From assembly GCA_963995525.1 (NCBI GenBank), contig OZ023205.1, forward strand, positions 46,739,748 to 46,803,747: 64,000 bases of DNA, in the 5' to 3' direction. The translations under genes and the position numbers were made by a program. Positions 9,697 through 21,693 of this stretch are shown here, in pieces. A model generated the notes under the pieces. That model made no database searches. It was given only the letters and a program-made list of their open reading frames with translations, and was not told the DNA's origin. This DNA is from Escarpia spicata (Eukaryota; Annelida; Polychaeta; Sabellida; Siboglinidae). The first letter of the stretch is position 1. Every line of letters begins with the position of its first letter.

Positions 9697-12078
9697 CCTG
9701 TTCTGTAGCATATAGCAGCCGGGGGTGCTGATGCGATATGACGGTTATGACCATTGACTCACCTGTTCTGTAGCATGTACCAACCATAGTGGGGGTCTGA
9801 GGTGAGATGACCATTGACTCACCTGTTCTATAGCAAGCACCAGCCACAGCGGGGTTTGAGGTGAGATGACCATAGACTCACCTGTTCTCTAGCATGCACC
9901 AGCCACAGCGGGGTTTGAGGTGAGATGACCATAGACTCACTTGTTCTCTAGCATGCACCAGCCACAGCGGGGTTTGAGGTGAGATGACCATAGACTCACC
10001 TGTTCTCTAGCATGCACCAGTCACAGTGGGGTTTGAGGTGAGATGACCATAGACTCACTTGTTCTCTAGCATGCACCAGCCACAGCGGGGTTTGAGGTGA
10101 GATGACCATAGACTCACTTGTTCTCTAGCATGCACCAGCCACAGCGGGGTTTGAGGTGAGATGACCATAGACTCACCTGTTCTCTAGCATGCACCAGTCA
10201 CAGTGGGGTTTGAGGTGAGATGACCATAGACTCACCTGTTCTCTAGCATGCACCAGCCACAGCGGGGTTTGAGGTGAGATGACCATAGACTCACCTGTTC
10301 TCTAGCATGCACCAGTCACAGTGGGGTTTGAGGTGAGATGACCATAGACTCACCTGTTCTCTAGCATGCACCAGCCACAGCGGGGTTTGAGGTGAGATGA
10401 CCATCCATAGACTCACTTGTTCTCTAGCATGCACCAGCCACAGTGGGGTTTGAGGTGAGATGACCATAGACTCACCTGTTCTCTAGCATGCACCAGCCAC
10501 AGCGGGGTTTGAGGTGAGATGACCATCCATAGACTCACTTGTTCTCTAGCATGCACCTGCCACAGCGGGGTTTGAGGTGAGATGACCATTGACTCACCTG
10601 TTCTATAGCATGCACCAGCCACGGCGGGGTTTGAGGTGAGATGACCATAGACTCACCTGTTCTCTAGCATGCACCAGTCACAGTGGGGTTTGAGGTGAGA
10701 TGACCATAGACTCACCTGTTCTCTAGCATGCACCAACCACAGTGGGGTTTGAGGTGAGATGACCATAGACTCACCTGTTCTCTAGCATGCACCAGCCACA
10801 GCGGGGTTTGAGGTGAGATGACCATAGACTCACCTGTTCTCTAGCATGCACCAGTCACAGTGGGGTTTGAGGTGAGATGACCATAGACTCACCTGTTCTC
10901 TAGCATGCACCAGCCACAGCGGGGTTTGAGGTGAGATGACCATAGACTCACCTGTTCTCTAGCATGCACCAGTCACAGTGGGGTTTGAGGTGAGATGACC
11001 ATAGACTCACCTGTTCTCTAGCATGCACCAGCCACAGCGGGGTTTGAGGTGAGATGACCATCCATAGACTCACTTGTTCTCTAGCATGCACCAGCCACAG
11101 TGGGGTTTGAGGTGAGATGACCATAGACTCACCTGTTCTCTAGCATGCACCAGCCACAGCGGGGTTTGAGGTGAGATGACCATCCATAGACTCACTTGTT
11201 CTCTAGCATGCACCAGCCACAGCGGGGTTTGAGGTGAGATGACCATTGACTCACCTGTTCTATAGCATGCACCAGCCACAGCGGGGTTTGAGGTGAGATG
11301 ACCATAGACTCACCTGTTCTCTAGCATGCACCAACCACAGCGGGGTTTGAGGTGAGATGACCATAGACTCACCTGTTCTCTAGCATGCACCAGCCACAGC
11401 GGGGTTTGAGGTGAGATGATCATAGACTCACTTGTTCTCTAGCATGCACCAACCACAGCGGGGTTTGAGGTGAGATGACCATAGACTCACTTGTTCTCTA
11501 GCATGCACCAGCCACAGCGGGGTTTGAGGTGAGATGACCATAGACTCACTTGTTCTCTAGCATGCACCAGCCACAGCGGGGTTTGAGGTGAGATGATCAT
11601 AGACTCACTTGTTCTCTAGCATGCACCAGCCACAGTGGGGTTTGAGGTGAGATGACCATAGACTCACCTGTTCTCTAGCATGCACCAGCCACAGCGGGGT
11701 TTGAGGTGAGATGATCATAGACTCACTTGTTCTCTAGCATGCACCAGCCACAGTGGGGTTTTAGGTGAGATGACCATAGACTCACTTGTTCTCTAGCATG
11801 CACCAGCCACAGCGGGGTTTGAGGTGAGATGACCATAGACTCACTTGTTCTCTAGCATGCACCAGCCACAGCGGGGTTTGAGGTGAGATGATCATAGACT
11901 CACTTGTTCTCTAGCATGCACCAGCCACAGCGGGGTTTGAGGTGAGATGATCATAGACTCACTTGTTCTCTAGCATGCACCAGCCACAGCGGGGTTTGAG
12001 GTGAGATGATCATAGACTCACTTGTTGTCTAGCATGCACCAGCCACAGCGGGGTTTGAGGTGAGATGACCAGACTCAC
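9697..12078. repeat. Minisatellite (~59-bp unit, ~40 copies) made of exon end plus splice donor
   Basis: Read on the minus strand, each unit contains the last ~27 bases of the PSI exon (coding CGWCMLEN), the donor gtgagt, and ~25 bases of intron, then repeats. Most units are 59 bp; some are 63 bp through a duplicated CCAT. The first unit is continuous with exon 5 at 12079. Open frames within the array (for example 10413-10622 and 11070-11279, minus) are products of the repeat, not genes. Confidence 0.95.
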
Positions 12079-12179
12079 TTGTTCTCTAGCATGCACCAGC
12101 CACAGTGGGGGTCAGCTGCAGCATGGCACGCACCACAACTCTTGTAGGGAGAACAGTTTGACAACTGCACCATGTGCAC
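12079..12179 (-). CDS. Plexin exon 5 (first PSI domain)
   Basis: This 101-bp exon (phase 0 to 2) follows tgttccag. It encodes VHMVQLSNCSPYKSCGACHA and then DPHCGWCMLEN, the classic PSI pattern with Cys pairs and a DPxCGWC core. The donor aa|gtgagt is the first of about 40 near-identical donors, because the exon end and donor have been tandemly multiplied to the left. In this unit the last split codon becomes Lys when joined to exon 6; most array units would give Arg. Confidence 0.92.
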
Positions 12180-12284
12180 CTGGAACAAATAAAAAAATAT
12201 AATATTGTATATAAAAGGATGGTCTCATGGGTTTACATGGTCCAATGTCACATTATGCATCTAGAATTGGTTCAAACCAACGCC

Positions 12285-12535
12285 TCATATAATATAGAAT
12301 ACACTGGAGAAAACAACGAGGCATATAGAATATACTGGGGAAACACAACAATCTAAAATAAAATGGGAAAAACAATGATATATCAAGAATATAATGGGGG
12401 AAACAGTGATATATCTAGAATATAATGGGAGAAACCAATGATATATCCAGAATATAATGGGGGAAACCAATTATGTATCTAGAATATAATGGGGAAAACA
12501 ATGATATATCTAGAATATAATGGGTAAAAACATTT
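12285..12535. repeat. A+T-rich tandem repeat, ~37-bp unit
   Basis: About six diverged copies of a unit containing 'tagaatataatggg' and 'aaacaatgatatatc' lie in the intron between plexin exons 4 and 5. Open frames across it on both strands reflect the repeat. Confidence 0.75.
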
Positions 12536-13480
12536 ATATTTCCTGTATTTCAGTCTTCACAATTTTTTTGAAAACTTACTATTTTTTTTATAAATCAAGA
12601 AAAGCTCAATCATTCAACCAAATATACCCATTGAAGGGTTCATAAACATTCTAATCTGCTGACTAAATTAAATTGTAAAAATATTTTTCTTCCATGTATT
12701 ATATACATAAATAATAGTTTTACCATTATCAGCTTTCATGTACCCCATACTAATTTATGTGTGCATGTTGAACATACCTGTCGTTAGCTTTGTCAAGTTA
12801 TCTACACTACTGACCCATATACTTTGTACTGTGCACTTTACACGTCCTTATTTAGGTGTTGACATATACACTGTCATTATGTTGTGAAGAGGCATCAACT
12901 GAAGTCCTCCATTCAATAAGCGGGGCACATTAAGCTGAGATAATCTCTAACAAGATCAGATTGTATGCATCTCCTACAAGTTCACCATACCAAATTTATA
13001 CATTTAGTAGTCGTGTACATAATGGGTTATGGCACTGATACACACCACACAAATGTATCTACATGCTTAAAACATAATTACTTATATTTAGGGCAAGACT
13101 GAACACTGCCGAGTTCTATATTACTAGGTTGTGCCCTTACATTTCTGCCGAGGCAATGCCATTATGTCGCTTATGAATGTCATTAGAAATTGAACATGAC
13201 ACTCTAGAAATATGAATAGACCACACACTGTCTGCAAGTCATGTTAAGCAAACCGAAGACACACATTTAATGTCAAGGTCACAATCAAGGTCAATCTCAC
13301 AAAGGTCAAATATTATAATACACACTCAGTGTCGTCACAATCAGATCAACATCAAAATTATATAGTAAAAAATGCACAAAAATACACACTTTATACAAAA
13401 CAAAATATTCAAGAACATCAAAATTAAATCCAAGGTCAAGACAGATAGTCAAGGTCAAGTTCCGTCTGATGCACTGTTAC
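12536..13480. other. Plexin intron, nothing recognised
   Basis: A+T-rich intron sequence between exons 4 and 5. I see no gene, repeat array or transposon end here. Confidence 0.5.
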
Positions 13481-13621
13481 CTTTGAAGATGTTAGTACGT
13501 ATGCATGTGTGTCGCTGGAGTTCAGTAAGAGGTCATGCTGGATGGCCATTCCAAGTTCAATGTCCACTATATCATAGACAGGGTCGGGTGTCTGTGGTCC
13601 AGTGCTTGGCCAAAGCACCAT
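13481..13621 (-). CDS. Plexin exon 4 (end of Sema domain)
   Basis: This 141-bp exon (47 codons, phase 0 to 0) lies between ctcccag and gtaaca. It encodes PDPVYDIVDIELGMAIQHD and ends THAYVLTSSK, the last blades of the Sema beta-propeller, where plexins have a conserved 'Y ... V ... I ... DL' run and a 'LYVMT' like strand. It joins in frame to exon 3 upstream and the PSI exon downstream. Confidence 0.9.
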
Positions 13622-15412
13622 CTGGGAGACAACAGGAAGGACAGCTCTATCAATGGCAGCAAGACAATCAGTGTGATCCAGAATTTGATTTTAAAATAGA
13701 CAGAAATGAAACAAGTTGTCTTTTTATTCGGTTTAGTAATAAATGAAAAACATATGGTAATTAAAATGGTTTTACAACAAATGACAAACATAATTAAAAT
13801 GTCTTTATTAGTATTTGTTTGTTGCTTATTTAAATATGTATTCAGTTGACAAAATCACAACTCCGAAATCACAGCACTGGAATAAGTATATAACATGAAA
13901 TGTGTACAGAAATCAAATAAAGATTTATAAATGATAAAAACCGGCCTTTTGGGATGTTGTACACCAAAAGATAAAAAACACCCTGAAAAGCTATGAATTA
14001 AACCCTAACCAAATATTTTAATTCAAAAATGTTCACATAAAAACCTGGCCAGGGACAACATTGCCAACATTTTGAGGGCAAAATTGTTTTTATTTCGCAT
14101 GACTCTTTGTAAAATGAACAAGAACAAAATTGTTGATTTGTCCACCACCAAAATTGTGTATTTGAGAAGTGTCCTAAGTGACCTGAATATTATTAGGGTC
14201 ATTACGGAATAATTTACTCCCCCATGACAAGGCACCAGGGGAACTGAAGAAGGAATTTGAGTTTTAGTGTCTACTTAGCATTATTAGACATGTGTTTCCA
14301 ATGTCCTCCCCTTATGCAAGTGCTAGGATGGTGGCAATTAAGATGTGCTGAAATGATTGAAACACTGACTCACTGAGTGGACTTGGTGACTGCTGATTAC
14401 CAAGAAGAGGCATAATCTTAAGCCATGGCTGGTAGCCTTGTACTGTAGGCCTGTAGCTATAGAGCACAGACCACAATAGTATCAGTGCTAACATTTTTGT
14501 TTTATTATAAGGAGACTGGGCCATCAAAAATGCTGAAACGTCCTTTCAGTCTCAGCCACTGCAATAATTTCATTGATTATGCTGGACAAGTTTAGTTTAA
14601 ATTGTATCTCTCTAGTGTCTTTTAATCATGCTTACCCTAAAAACCGGCAGTCTTCACCCAATAATAATATGCCCAATATTATTGTGTTACCACCAAATAC
14701 TTACACACCACTAAATGCATACAGACTGCTTCATGTTTGACTCTTTTAATCATGCTTACCCTCAAAATTGGCAGTTTTCACCCAATAGTAATATGCCCAA
14801 TATTATTACTTTTTGGAATGCTACAACCAAGCATCTACACACCGTGAAATGCTATCATGGAATTCACACTGCCTGGGTTAGCGCTAGACCTAAATTCTCT
14901 TGGGCAAATTTGGCTAAAAGGAGTCATTTTGTTTAACTAAATAAAATATTTGTTAACCAATTGTTTTAAATATGAATTGTGATCTATCCCCACGACTGAA
15001 ATTAAAGATAAAGTTGCGCCACCTACCAGATTTTCTGGTGGAACTAACGTATACATGTAAAGCGAGTGAATTTCTTGTATATTTTGATCGATAAGACAGT
15101 ACATTTATTTTTTAAATCACGTGACCAGTGTATATGTGTACAGTAGGTAAAGTAGATATATGATGTGAAGTTTGATGACTATAGGTGACCGTTTTCATGT
15201 TTTTTTGGAGGTGCAGGTCTAAACTGCAAAACTTAAACTTTCAGTTTTAAAGTACAACTTGTTTCTGATTTTCTTCCGACCGTGCATGTATTTCGACTCC
15301 GGCCGGCTTGACTGTGATATGTCACATGACAGATTTGTGTTAAATGGTTTAAGGGATATTTGTGTTATCTTTTAACAATAATTTGCCTATGCATTTAAGG
15401 ATTTTCTTTAAA
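13622..15412. other. Plexin intron left of the TTAA transposon
   Basis: No gene is seen. A short diverged direct repeat at 14610-14700 and 14735-14825 ('aatcatgcttaccct' and 'caatattatt' in both) is the only structure noted. Open frames here lack family features. Confidence 0.45.
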
Positions 15413-15416
15413 TTAA

Positions 15417-15521
15417 AGGAAAACAAAAGGCAACGTTTTGGTGTTGAGCATCCAAAAGAGTTAATACAAACTAACAATTTCCAACTACAATCAAATTTAT
15501 AATGTCAGCGGTTTACCATGA
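15417..15521 (+). repeat. Left terminal inverted repeat of the TTAA transposon
   Basis: This matches the reverse complement of 20884-20984 over about 100 bases with scattered differences; the shared blocks include AAAAGAGTTA and GGTTTAC. The outer end directly abuts TTAA. Confidence 0.85.
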
Positions 15522-15709
15522 ACAATTTTTGAACACACAATTACCGAATTTCTATGGACTACGCCATTGTTAGAAGAAAATGACATCACACTGTCGTAAC
15601 TCACTTCGTAAATTTTCTGCGTACTGTTTGTTCCCAACTCCGTTAGGTGGCGCTATGGTAAGTGTACCAATTAAACTATGTGCGCATGCGCTGTGACTGT
15701 GTAAATAAG

Positions 15710-18059
15710 ATGGCTTTCCAATTCTTCGGAAGACAACGAAAACCAAATCGATTTCGAAGCAGCTGGTTACCAGGTTTGAACTACAAAAACAAGGGCCTGT
15801 GTTGGAAGATAGGGCAGAGGCGCGTGCCAGTGGGCACGAACAGGAAGGCCCATGGGCAGTGGAAATGTTGAGGCACATACCATGCCGAGATGACATTAAC
15901 TGGTGTCGGTGTGGAAAATGCTGCAGCGATCTCCTTGTTCAGGAACAAGAACTGAATATGTCTGTTGCCAGGAGGCGGTTGCTACTTGACAGCAACGCTG
16001 TTGGTGAAGGTAATTATTAATCTGTTTAGCTTATTGTTTAAATAACCGATGAGCCTAAGTTCCGGGCTGCGTATGAACAGCGAGAGATGATCGCTCGGGC
16101 AGGGACACGTCACTTGTCTTACATTTGGGATTGGTTGACGTTTAACTTAGACGTTAGATCTCACTCTCAGTGCCACTGAACTCAGTGTTTGAACTTTGAC
16201 ATGTCCATTTTCGAATACCACCCATGGCTGTACCCTCACTTTTTAAAAGAAATGTAGCTGAATGGTTCCATGATTCATGTGATCCAAAATTGTACAGGGC
16301 AGAGCTATGATAGAAAATAAGCAGGAATTAACTCCCCTTTTTCTATCCCTGTCGACACTCTTCACATTCGCAGTAATGGCTATGCATGTATGAACAATAT
16401 GTGGCAGTACTACTTTTTAAACACATGGCAGGTAGATAGATTATTTTTAACTTTATGCATATTGCAATTTTTCCGCCCAAAGTTTACATTGGCTCTTATG
16501 AATAAAATATACCTTGAAAATTTTTTAGCCAGAGCCCCCATTTGTTTTGGTGACAAAGAAAATGACCACCGTTTTGTGCAAATATTGACACATTTCAAAA
16601 CGGCCTTCCTTAATCTGCATGATATTTCTATAGATCCAGGTATAATACTGGGATGAATACAGTTAGAGGATCGTGATGCATTCTTTGTGAAATTTGTTCA
16701 GAATAATAATCCATGTTTGCTTAACATTCGTGTAAAACTATTATTTAAATGCTTAATTCTTTGTTACAGGTGGACTGCTGTGCATTACAAACAGCAGGGG
16801 ATTTAGAATTCTTTGTTTGGAGCAGGTGATGCTGCAGAATGGGAATTATGCCGTCCAACAAACAAGTACGTATATATGTGCATGCATTGTTACAAGACCA
16901 GTGAAATGTGTTGTTAAATATTTATTGAAATGTATTAATAATGAACACAATACAACATCATAGTAGCACTAGCAATAAAAATATCTATAGATAATTTTAT
17001 CAGCAATCTCATGCCTGATGCCCAAATTATTAACAATCTTCCAGGGAAATTACTTAGTGGACTTACCATACGTCATCTACCATAGACATGCTAAGCAAAT
17101 TCACATAATTGAACCGACTACCATTTGAACCTAACATCAAGAAAGATCATGTATTCAAAACTAACAAGTATGTCGCACTAATCCATGATGTAAACAATAA
17201 CGGAATAAAATCAGAATTAACATGCATTGAATTAGGTTGCAGAGGCTGTGTATCTGATCCCAACAAATCTAAGACTGACAACCTCCTTAAAATCTCTTGG
17301 AATAAAACCACCAACAAAACAACTAATTCAATCGTATGCTTGTCTAAACTAGCCCTGCTAACGCCATTCACCCTTTCTAAATGTAAAGACGAACCACACT
17401 GGTTTGACCCAAGACTAATTTAAATATGATGACCATCACCCTAATATGACAATTACAAAATAAAATTCCGCTCAACAGCAAGTAATCCTACATAAATGTG
17501 TTCATTTTCAATATGACTTACTTTAACCGTTAGTCATTATTTACCTTAGCCGGCTACAATATACTACTATACATAGTTATTTACTGTATTCACACATGTA
17601 CTTGGGTTATCGTTTCACACTTTATTGTATTCTACTGTATGAATAAAGTGATACTCTCTCACTACAGATCAAATTATAATGGTTCCACTTAAGTTATCAT
17701 AATGTATAGATACAATGTTTGTTGCACCGTCATAATTTGTTCTGTAGTGCAAAATTATCAATATTTGCCTTATTCCAGATGAACACGTTTAAAGGTAAAC
17801 AATTGATATAACGGAATGGTGTCGTTATAGAACCAATTTTTATGTCATTTATTTACAATGTCAGATGTTTGTTTGAGCCTAATTTATTTCAGGTCTCTCA
17901 GGTGGGCTGCATACAGAGTTTACCTGGTGGATCCATGGCAAACTGGGATGAATGGTACAGAGAGTTCTACCAGCATGCGCCAGCCATGGAATAAGATCAA
18001 GGTTCCCTGCCCCCGATGGGGGACAACACGAGGGATACCACGCTGGACTTGAAAACTAA
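15710..18059 (+). pseudogene. P2X7-ballast-like (P2RX7_C type) protein, broken, three exons
   Basis: The parts resemble the Cys-rich cytoplasmic domain of P2X7 receptors (Pfam P2RX7_C), which binds zinc. Exon A (15710-16010) has an acidic start (SSEDNENQIDFEAAGYQ), then NWCRCGKC, the first Cys cluster. Exon B (about 16770-16861) has GLLCITNSRGFRILCLEQ, like the family's Cys-Ile-Thr ... Gly-Phe ... Cys-Leu stretch. Exon C (about 17893-18059) has RWAAYR, then WWIHGKLG, then IRSRFPAPDGGQHEGYHAG. Breaks: a frameshift just after the start, one near 15775, one near 17915, and an in-frame TGA near 17948. No P2X channel part is present. It is the plus-strand partner gene of the transposon. The DNA-level role of this family is unknown. 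Confidence 0.65.
17109..17423 (+). pseudogene. Retroelement C-terminal fragment (uncertain)
   Basis: The 104-residue frame contains KYVALIHDVN, CIELGCRGCV and ISWNKTTNK. It resembles the tail that follows reverse transcriptase in some animal retroelements ('E-V-G-x-R-G-F'). It lies in the intron between exons B and C of the ballast-like gene. Followed by AATAAA-like signals near 17640. The assignment is tentative. Confidence 0.35.
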
Positions 18060-18111
18060 ACTAGACAATGTACATGTGACCTATGAAGGTGTAGGTTGAT
18101 CGTGGCAGTAT

Positions 18112-20653
18112 TTACTGTTTCTTTACAAATTGACTGACTCTTGCTGCCAGCAGATCCTCCTTCTCTGGTTTTGGGACATCTGCCCCAGTGACTGATCGCA
18201 TGCAGTGTGATATTTCTTTATAAACACATCTGTCACTCGATCCGTGAGCATTTGTAGGTGGGTACGTGGGTTCACCTGCTGTGGTCTGTTATGCAGCACC
18301 CATTGCTTGCGTCTTTTAGACCACATGACACCAGTCTCAACAGGTTTGTCTGGGCTGGGACGTGGTCGGTAGTTCCACTCCAGAGCAGACAGCATCAATC
18401 TAGCTTTCATTCCAACAGTGAAGAATAGTGCATGCAGTATTCTAATAAAATATCTGCAAACAACTGGTGTAACACACCAGTCTATATGTTGTTAGTAAGC
18501 TGCTGTTATTTACCTTATGACTGTAGCATTCAGTGAACTTTAAAGTGCTTTTCCTGTGTAAAGTGTTGGTTGTTTTAGTAACAATACAATGGTCAATCAT
18601 GGTAATCATAATGGTACATTAGTAAACCGATACTGATCCTTACAAATAAGGCATTCCATCATCAAATTCCTTCACATAATTTATTATAACTTGTTTTTTC
18701 TTCTTAATTTCTATATCTACTGTATATACAGTCACTGTATTTGGTCATCAAGTTGGTCATCAGGAACTTTGACTATGTAACATTTTTGGTCCCATACATA
18801 AGTCGGTGGTCCACATATTAACATATAACATGTAAACAGCATTTACATTATCAGTTTGGGAAGTCTGAATAAACACATTTACTGATAAGGTAGTAGTCAT
18901 GCTGGCTGGTACTTTTGAGTAGCCATCCTGAAAAAAACGAGTTGGATGCCTATGAAATGCAGTAATTTTGAAAACTTATTATAATGTTAGTTATGCATAG
19001 GAGCTGATTTAGTGTATTTGGGATTCAAGTCGGTAACTGGAATTCACCTTACACTACGTGGGTCATGGTCCCTACTCATCATCTACTGATTGAAAATCTA
19101 AAGGTTACTTGTTGCTTTGGACATGCCCCAGGTATAAAATGAATACATATCAAGTTTGGTACTTACTCCAGCAACTGTGCGTCACCGTTGCATGTTGCAC
19201 AACACCACCACAGATGGTTTGATACATTCTGTATCCAATGAAGGAGGTCCTCGCATCCCTTGCCACGGGCCTTCACAGTAAACTTGCGGCTGATGCCTTT
19301 CCCCATGTGCCACATCATGTTGGTGATCGAGCTGAAATGCAAATTACAATTATTTATATTTTTGATCCAAATTCAAGATATTTTCACAACAGCTGTTACC
19401 TGTTTTTGCTGTTAGTGTGCAAAAAAAACAAGTTAGTGAAGATGTGTGCACATGGTATATTATTAAAGATATATAATATATGATTATTGAGTGATGCCAG
19501 TATTTTTATAATACAAACATGGTGTATCTGGTGAGCTCATTGATAACTATATTTGGATCACATAATTACTCCCAGAGATATCCTTCCAAATGCAGAATTT
19601 AAATGTTTTTTTAGAAAATGGCCATCAAATGTGGCATAATGGATAACAATTACTTGATACTGACACCCTTATTCCATGGATAAGAGTGGTTTAAATGTAT
19701 GTAATTGTTGTAAAATGATATCTATTCACAGTAAACATAATAAGCTATCATAATCTGGCATAAAAAAAACATTTTAGTATTTTTTTCTATAAAAAAAACA
19801 CTTTCACCTGGGTTGTATCCCCTTAACTAAAATTGAGTAACATTATGTAATTTTACTAAATACAAATGACGCCATTTTAAACATTTTACAATAGAGTAAA
19901 TAGTGATATTCTTCACCACATAAACAGTAGTCACACATAATTATATACAAAGTCCAATTATATAACATCATGACATAAATAATAGGCCAAACATTTCGAT
20001 ATATGACAATGTCTAATGCAATATTATTGAATGCAGAACATATTTTTGTTCATTTAACACAAAATACAGTAAGTTTTGCAAACGACAATCATTCCAGCCC
20101 ATGTTAATCCGTTACTGTAATATCGCTCACGCAACTTAATTGCCGTTAACTTTTGCTATTCGGCTATCTTCTAAAGGCTAAAGTCTAAACTCTTTGTGGT
20201 GCAATATAGCATATTCTGGTACTGTTCTGGCTTGCCTCCAGCATATCTTGCATCTCAAATGTCAACAGATTTTAATTGGATACCAAGTAACTCAGTACTA
20301 ACCTTCTTGCGATTGATTTCTCGGCGGCGGCGCGTTTGACCGAAAATATGCGTCCCTTCGACGGCTGAGGTCCGTTACTAAATATCGTAGGCACTGCACC
20401 TGGCTTCAAACATCGACGTCGGCGATGTTTTGTCGGATCTTGTGTCATTAACTGATGATATAGATTTCCTTCGAAGCACGTTTCTTCAAAATGATCTGAA
20501 CATAGTGCGTTGTATTTTGAAGGCTTCCAACCAGCTCGTTCACAGTTGTGAATCCACTATTTCACTTCTGGTTGTTTCAAAGGGAAACAAAAAAGACAGC
20601 TCATTATCCTTCGCTGTACTATTGTTACAACCGTATGTAGAGCAGTGTGGCAT
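18112..20653 (-). pseudogene. THAP-domain transposase (Kolobok-like), broken
   Basis: Exon 1 (20303-20653) starts MPHCSTYGCNNST, then LSFLFPFE, then GWKPSKYNALCSDHFEE and LKPGAVPTIF: a complete C2CH THAP zinc finger, interrupted by a frameshift and a TAG near 20560. The donor is gttagt. Exon 2 (19167-19331, ttcag to gtaagt) reads MMWHMGKGI, GCEDLLHWIQNVSNHLWWCC and GDAQLLE, typical of THAP transposases with a 'WH..KG' motif; the Asp usual before Trp-His is Met here. Exon 3 (from about 18441) reads VGMKARLMLSALEWNYR and ends with a frameshift near 18195 before the TAA at 18112-18114. Middle exons were not found. It should bind the termini and cut at TTAA. Confidence 0.7.
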
Positions 20654-20883
20654 ATTGCAAGTCACGTTTTCACTGTAAGCTAAACTTATACTAATACAAC
20701 GAACCGCATCCGATGAACATGAACCAACCACGCGAACTACACAAGACAGTGTGTCGTACACGGCAAAAATAATGCTGCTCATTTATTGGTTGCTTTCGGC
20801 CAAATGAACGCATCATCAGTAAGATGGCAGTCTACATGTTATCGCAGATTTCGTTAGAATCTTCCACTTTAAGACTACATTCC

Positions 20884-20984
20884 GAGTAAACCACTGAACA
20901 GAAAATTTTGTTTGTAGATGCAAATGGTTAGATTGTGCTAACTCTTTTAGGTGCTAAACACCACAACTTTGCCTTTTGTTTCCT
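20884..20984 (-). repeat. Right terminal inverted repeat of the TTAA transposon
   Basis: This is the reverse complement partner of 15417-15521. It ends in ...TTTCCT immediately before TTAA at 20985-20988. Confidence 0.85.
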
Positions 20985-21519
20985 TTAAATACAAACTTAC
21001 AATCGTTGTGTCTTGTGCAGACGCCATGCTAGCCTTAGGAAGTTTGGTTGTGCGTGGCCAAATTTGTGATAAGGATTCTCATTGGCTAGAACCCCGCGGC
21101 TATTGACCAACAACAGTTCAGTTAACATAAATTGTCATAAAAGCGTCCTTCACAGCTGAACGATCAGGCGAATGCAAGAAATTGAAGAACTATTTGAAAT
21201 CAGTGACATTTAATCAAATAAAGATATAAAACCAGCATTTCGCATCAGTATTTCTTTCATGTTTCGCAAATTTGGCGATCACGTGCATTTTTCTTTTTGC
21301 CAAACAGTACAAAAATTAGTGCATGGTGAATGGCAAAGCCGTAGCGCGAACGCTGACTGCCAAACATCTGACATTTCATGCAATCCAACCAAGCTGGCTG
21401 AATACAGACTTTACTTCTTGGCACTTATGTCACTAACATCAGATAGATTGAGTATTTGTAGGCACTACATTTCCAGAAGTATAATTCTGGACTGACCCCT
21501 GTTATCATCAATCACTCAC

Positions 21520-21693
21520 CTTCACTAGTTGACCCTGGTCAGTTCCCAGCAGGGCCACTATAAACTGACCAACAGGCTTCATTGCAAGACTGGTCACCAC
21601 GTGTCCAGTCAGGGGGTGTACATTAAATGCACGGATGGGATGTTGCCCCTCGATTGGGTAATTACCATCATATTGTCCACAGCCAACATAATT
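21520..21693 (-). CDS. Plexin exon 3 (Sema domain)
   Basis: This 174-bp exon (58 codons, phase 0 to 0) lies between ttttcag and gtgagt. It encodes NYVGCGQYDGNYPIEGQHPI and later MKPVGQFIVALLGTDQGQLV. The 'CG ... PIEG' turn and the 'A-LLGT-x-x-G-x-LVK' strand are hallmarks of plexin Sema domains. It joins in frame to exon 2. Confidence 0.92.

Larger units (their letters stand above)
15413..20988. mobile_element. TTAA-flanked DNA transposon (Kolobok-like) with two convergent genes
   Basis: TTAA lies on each side (15413-15416 and 20985-20988). The element inside, 15417-20984 (5568 bp), has ~100-bp inverted termini (about 15417-15521 against 20884-20984) that start AGGAAAACAAAAGGCAACG on the left and AGGAAACAAAAGGCAAAG on the right. 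A plus-strand gene (15710-18059) and a minus-strand THAP gene (20653-18112) converge, 52 bp apart. TTAA duplication plus a THAP transposase is the known pattern of the Kolobok superfamily. It sits in the intron between plexin exons 3 and 4. Both genes carry frame breaks, so this copy is probably inactive. Confidence 0.85.

Noticed and set aside
9605..12078. CRISPR-like array, or a repeat protein (MAGACYRTGESMV...)
   Set aside because: Units are contiguous with no variable spacers and derive from a plexin exon end and intron, so it is a minisatellite in an animal gene.
15417..20984. piggyBac assignment for the TTAA transposon
   Set aside because: TTAA fits, but the ends do not start CCC and the transposase has a THAP finger and WH..KG motif, not the piggyBac DDD domain.
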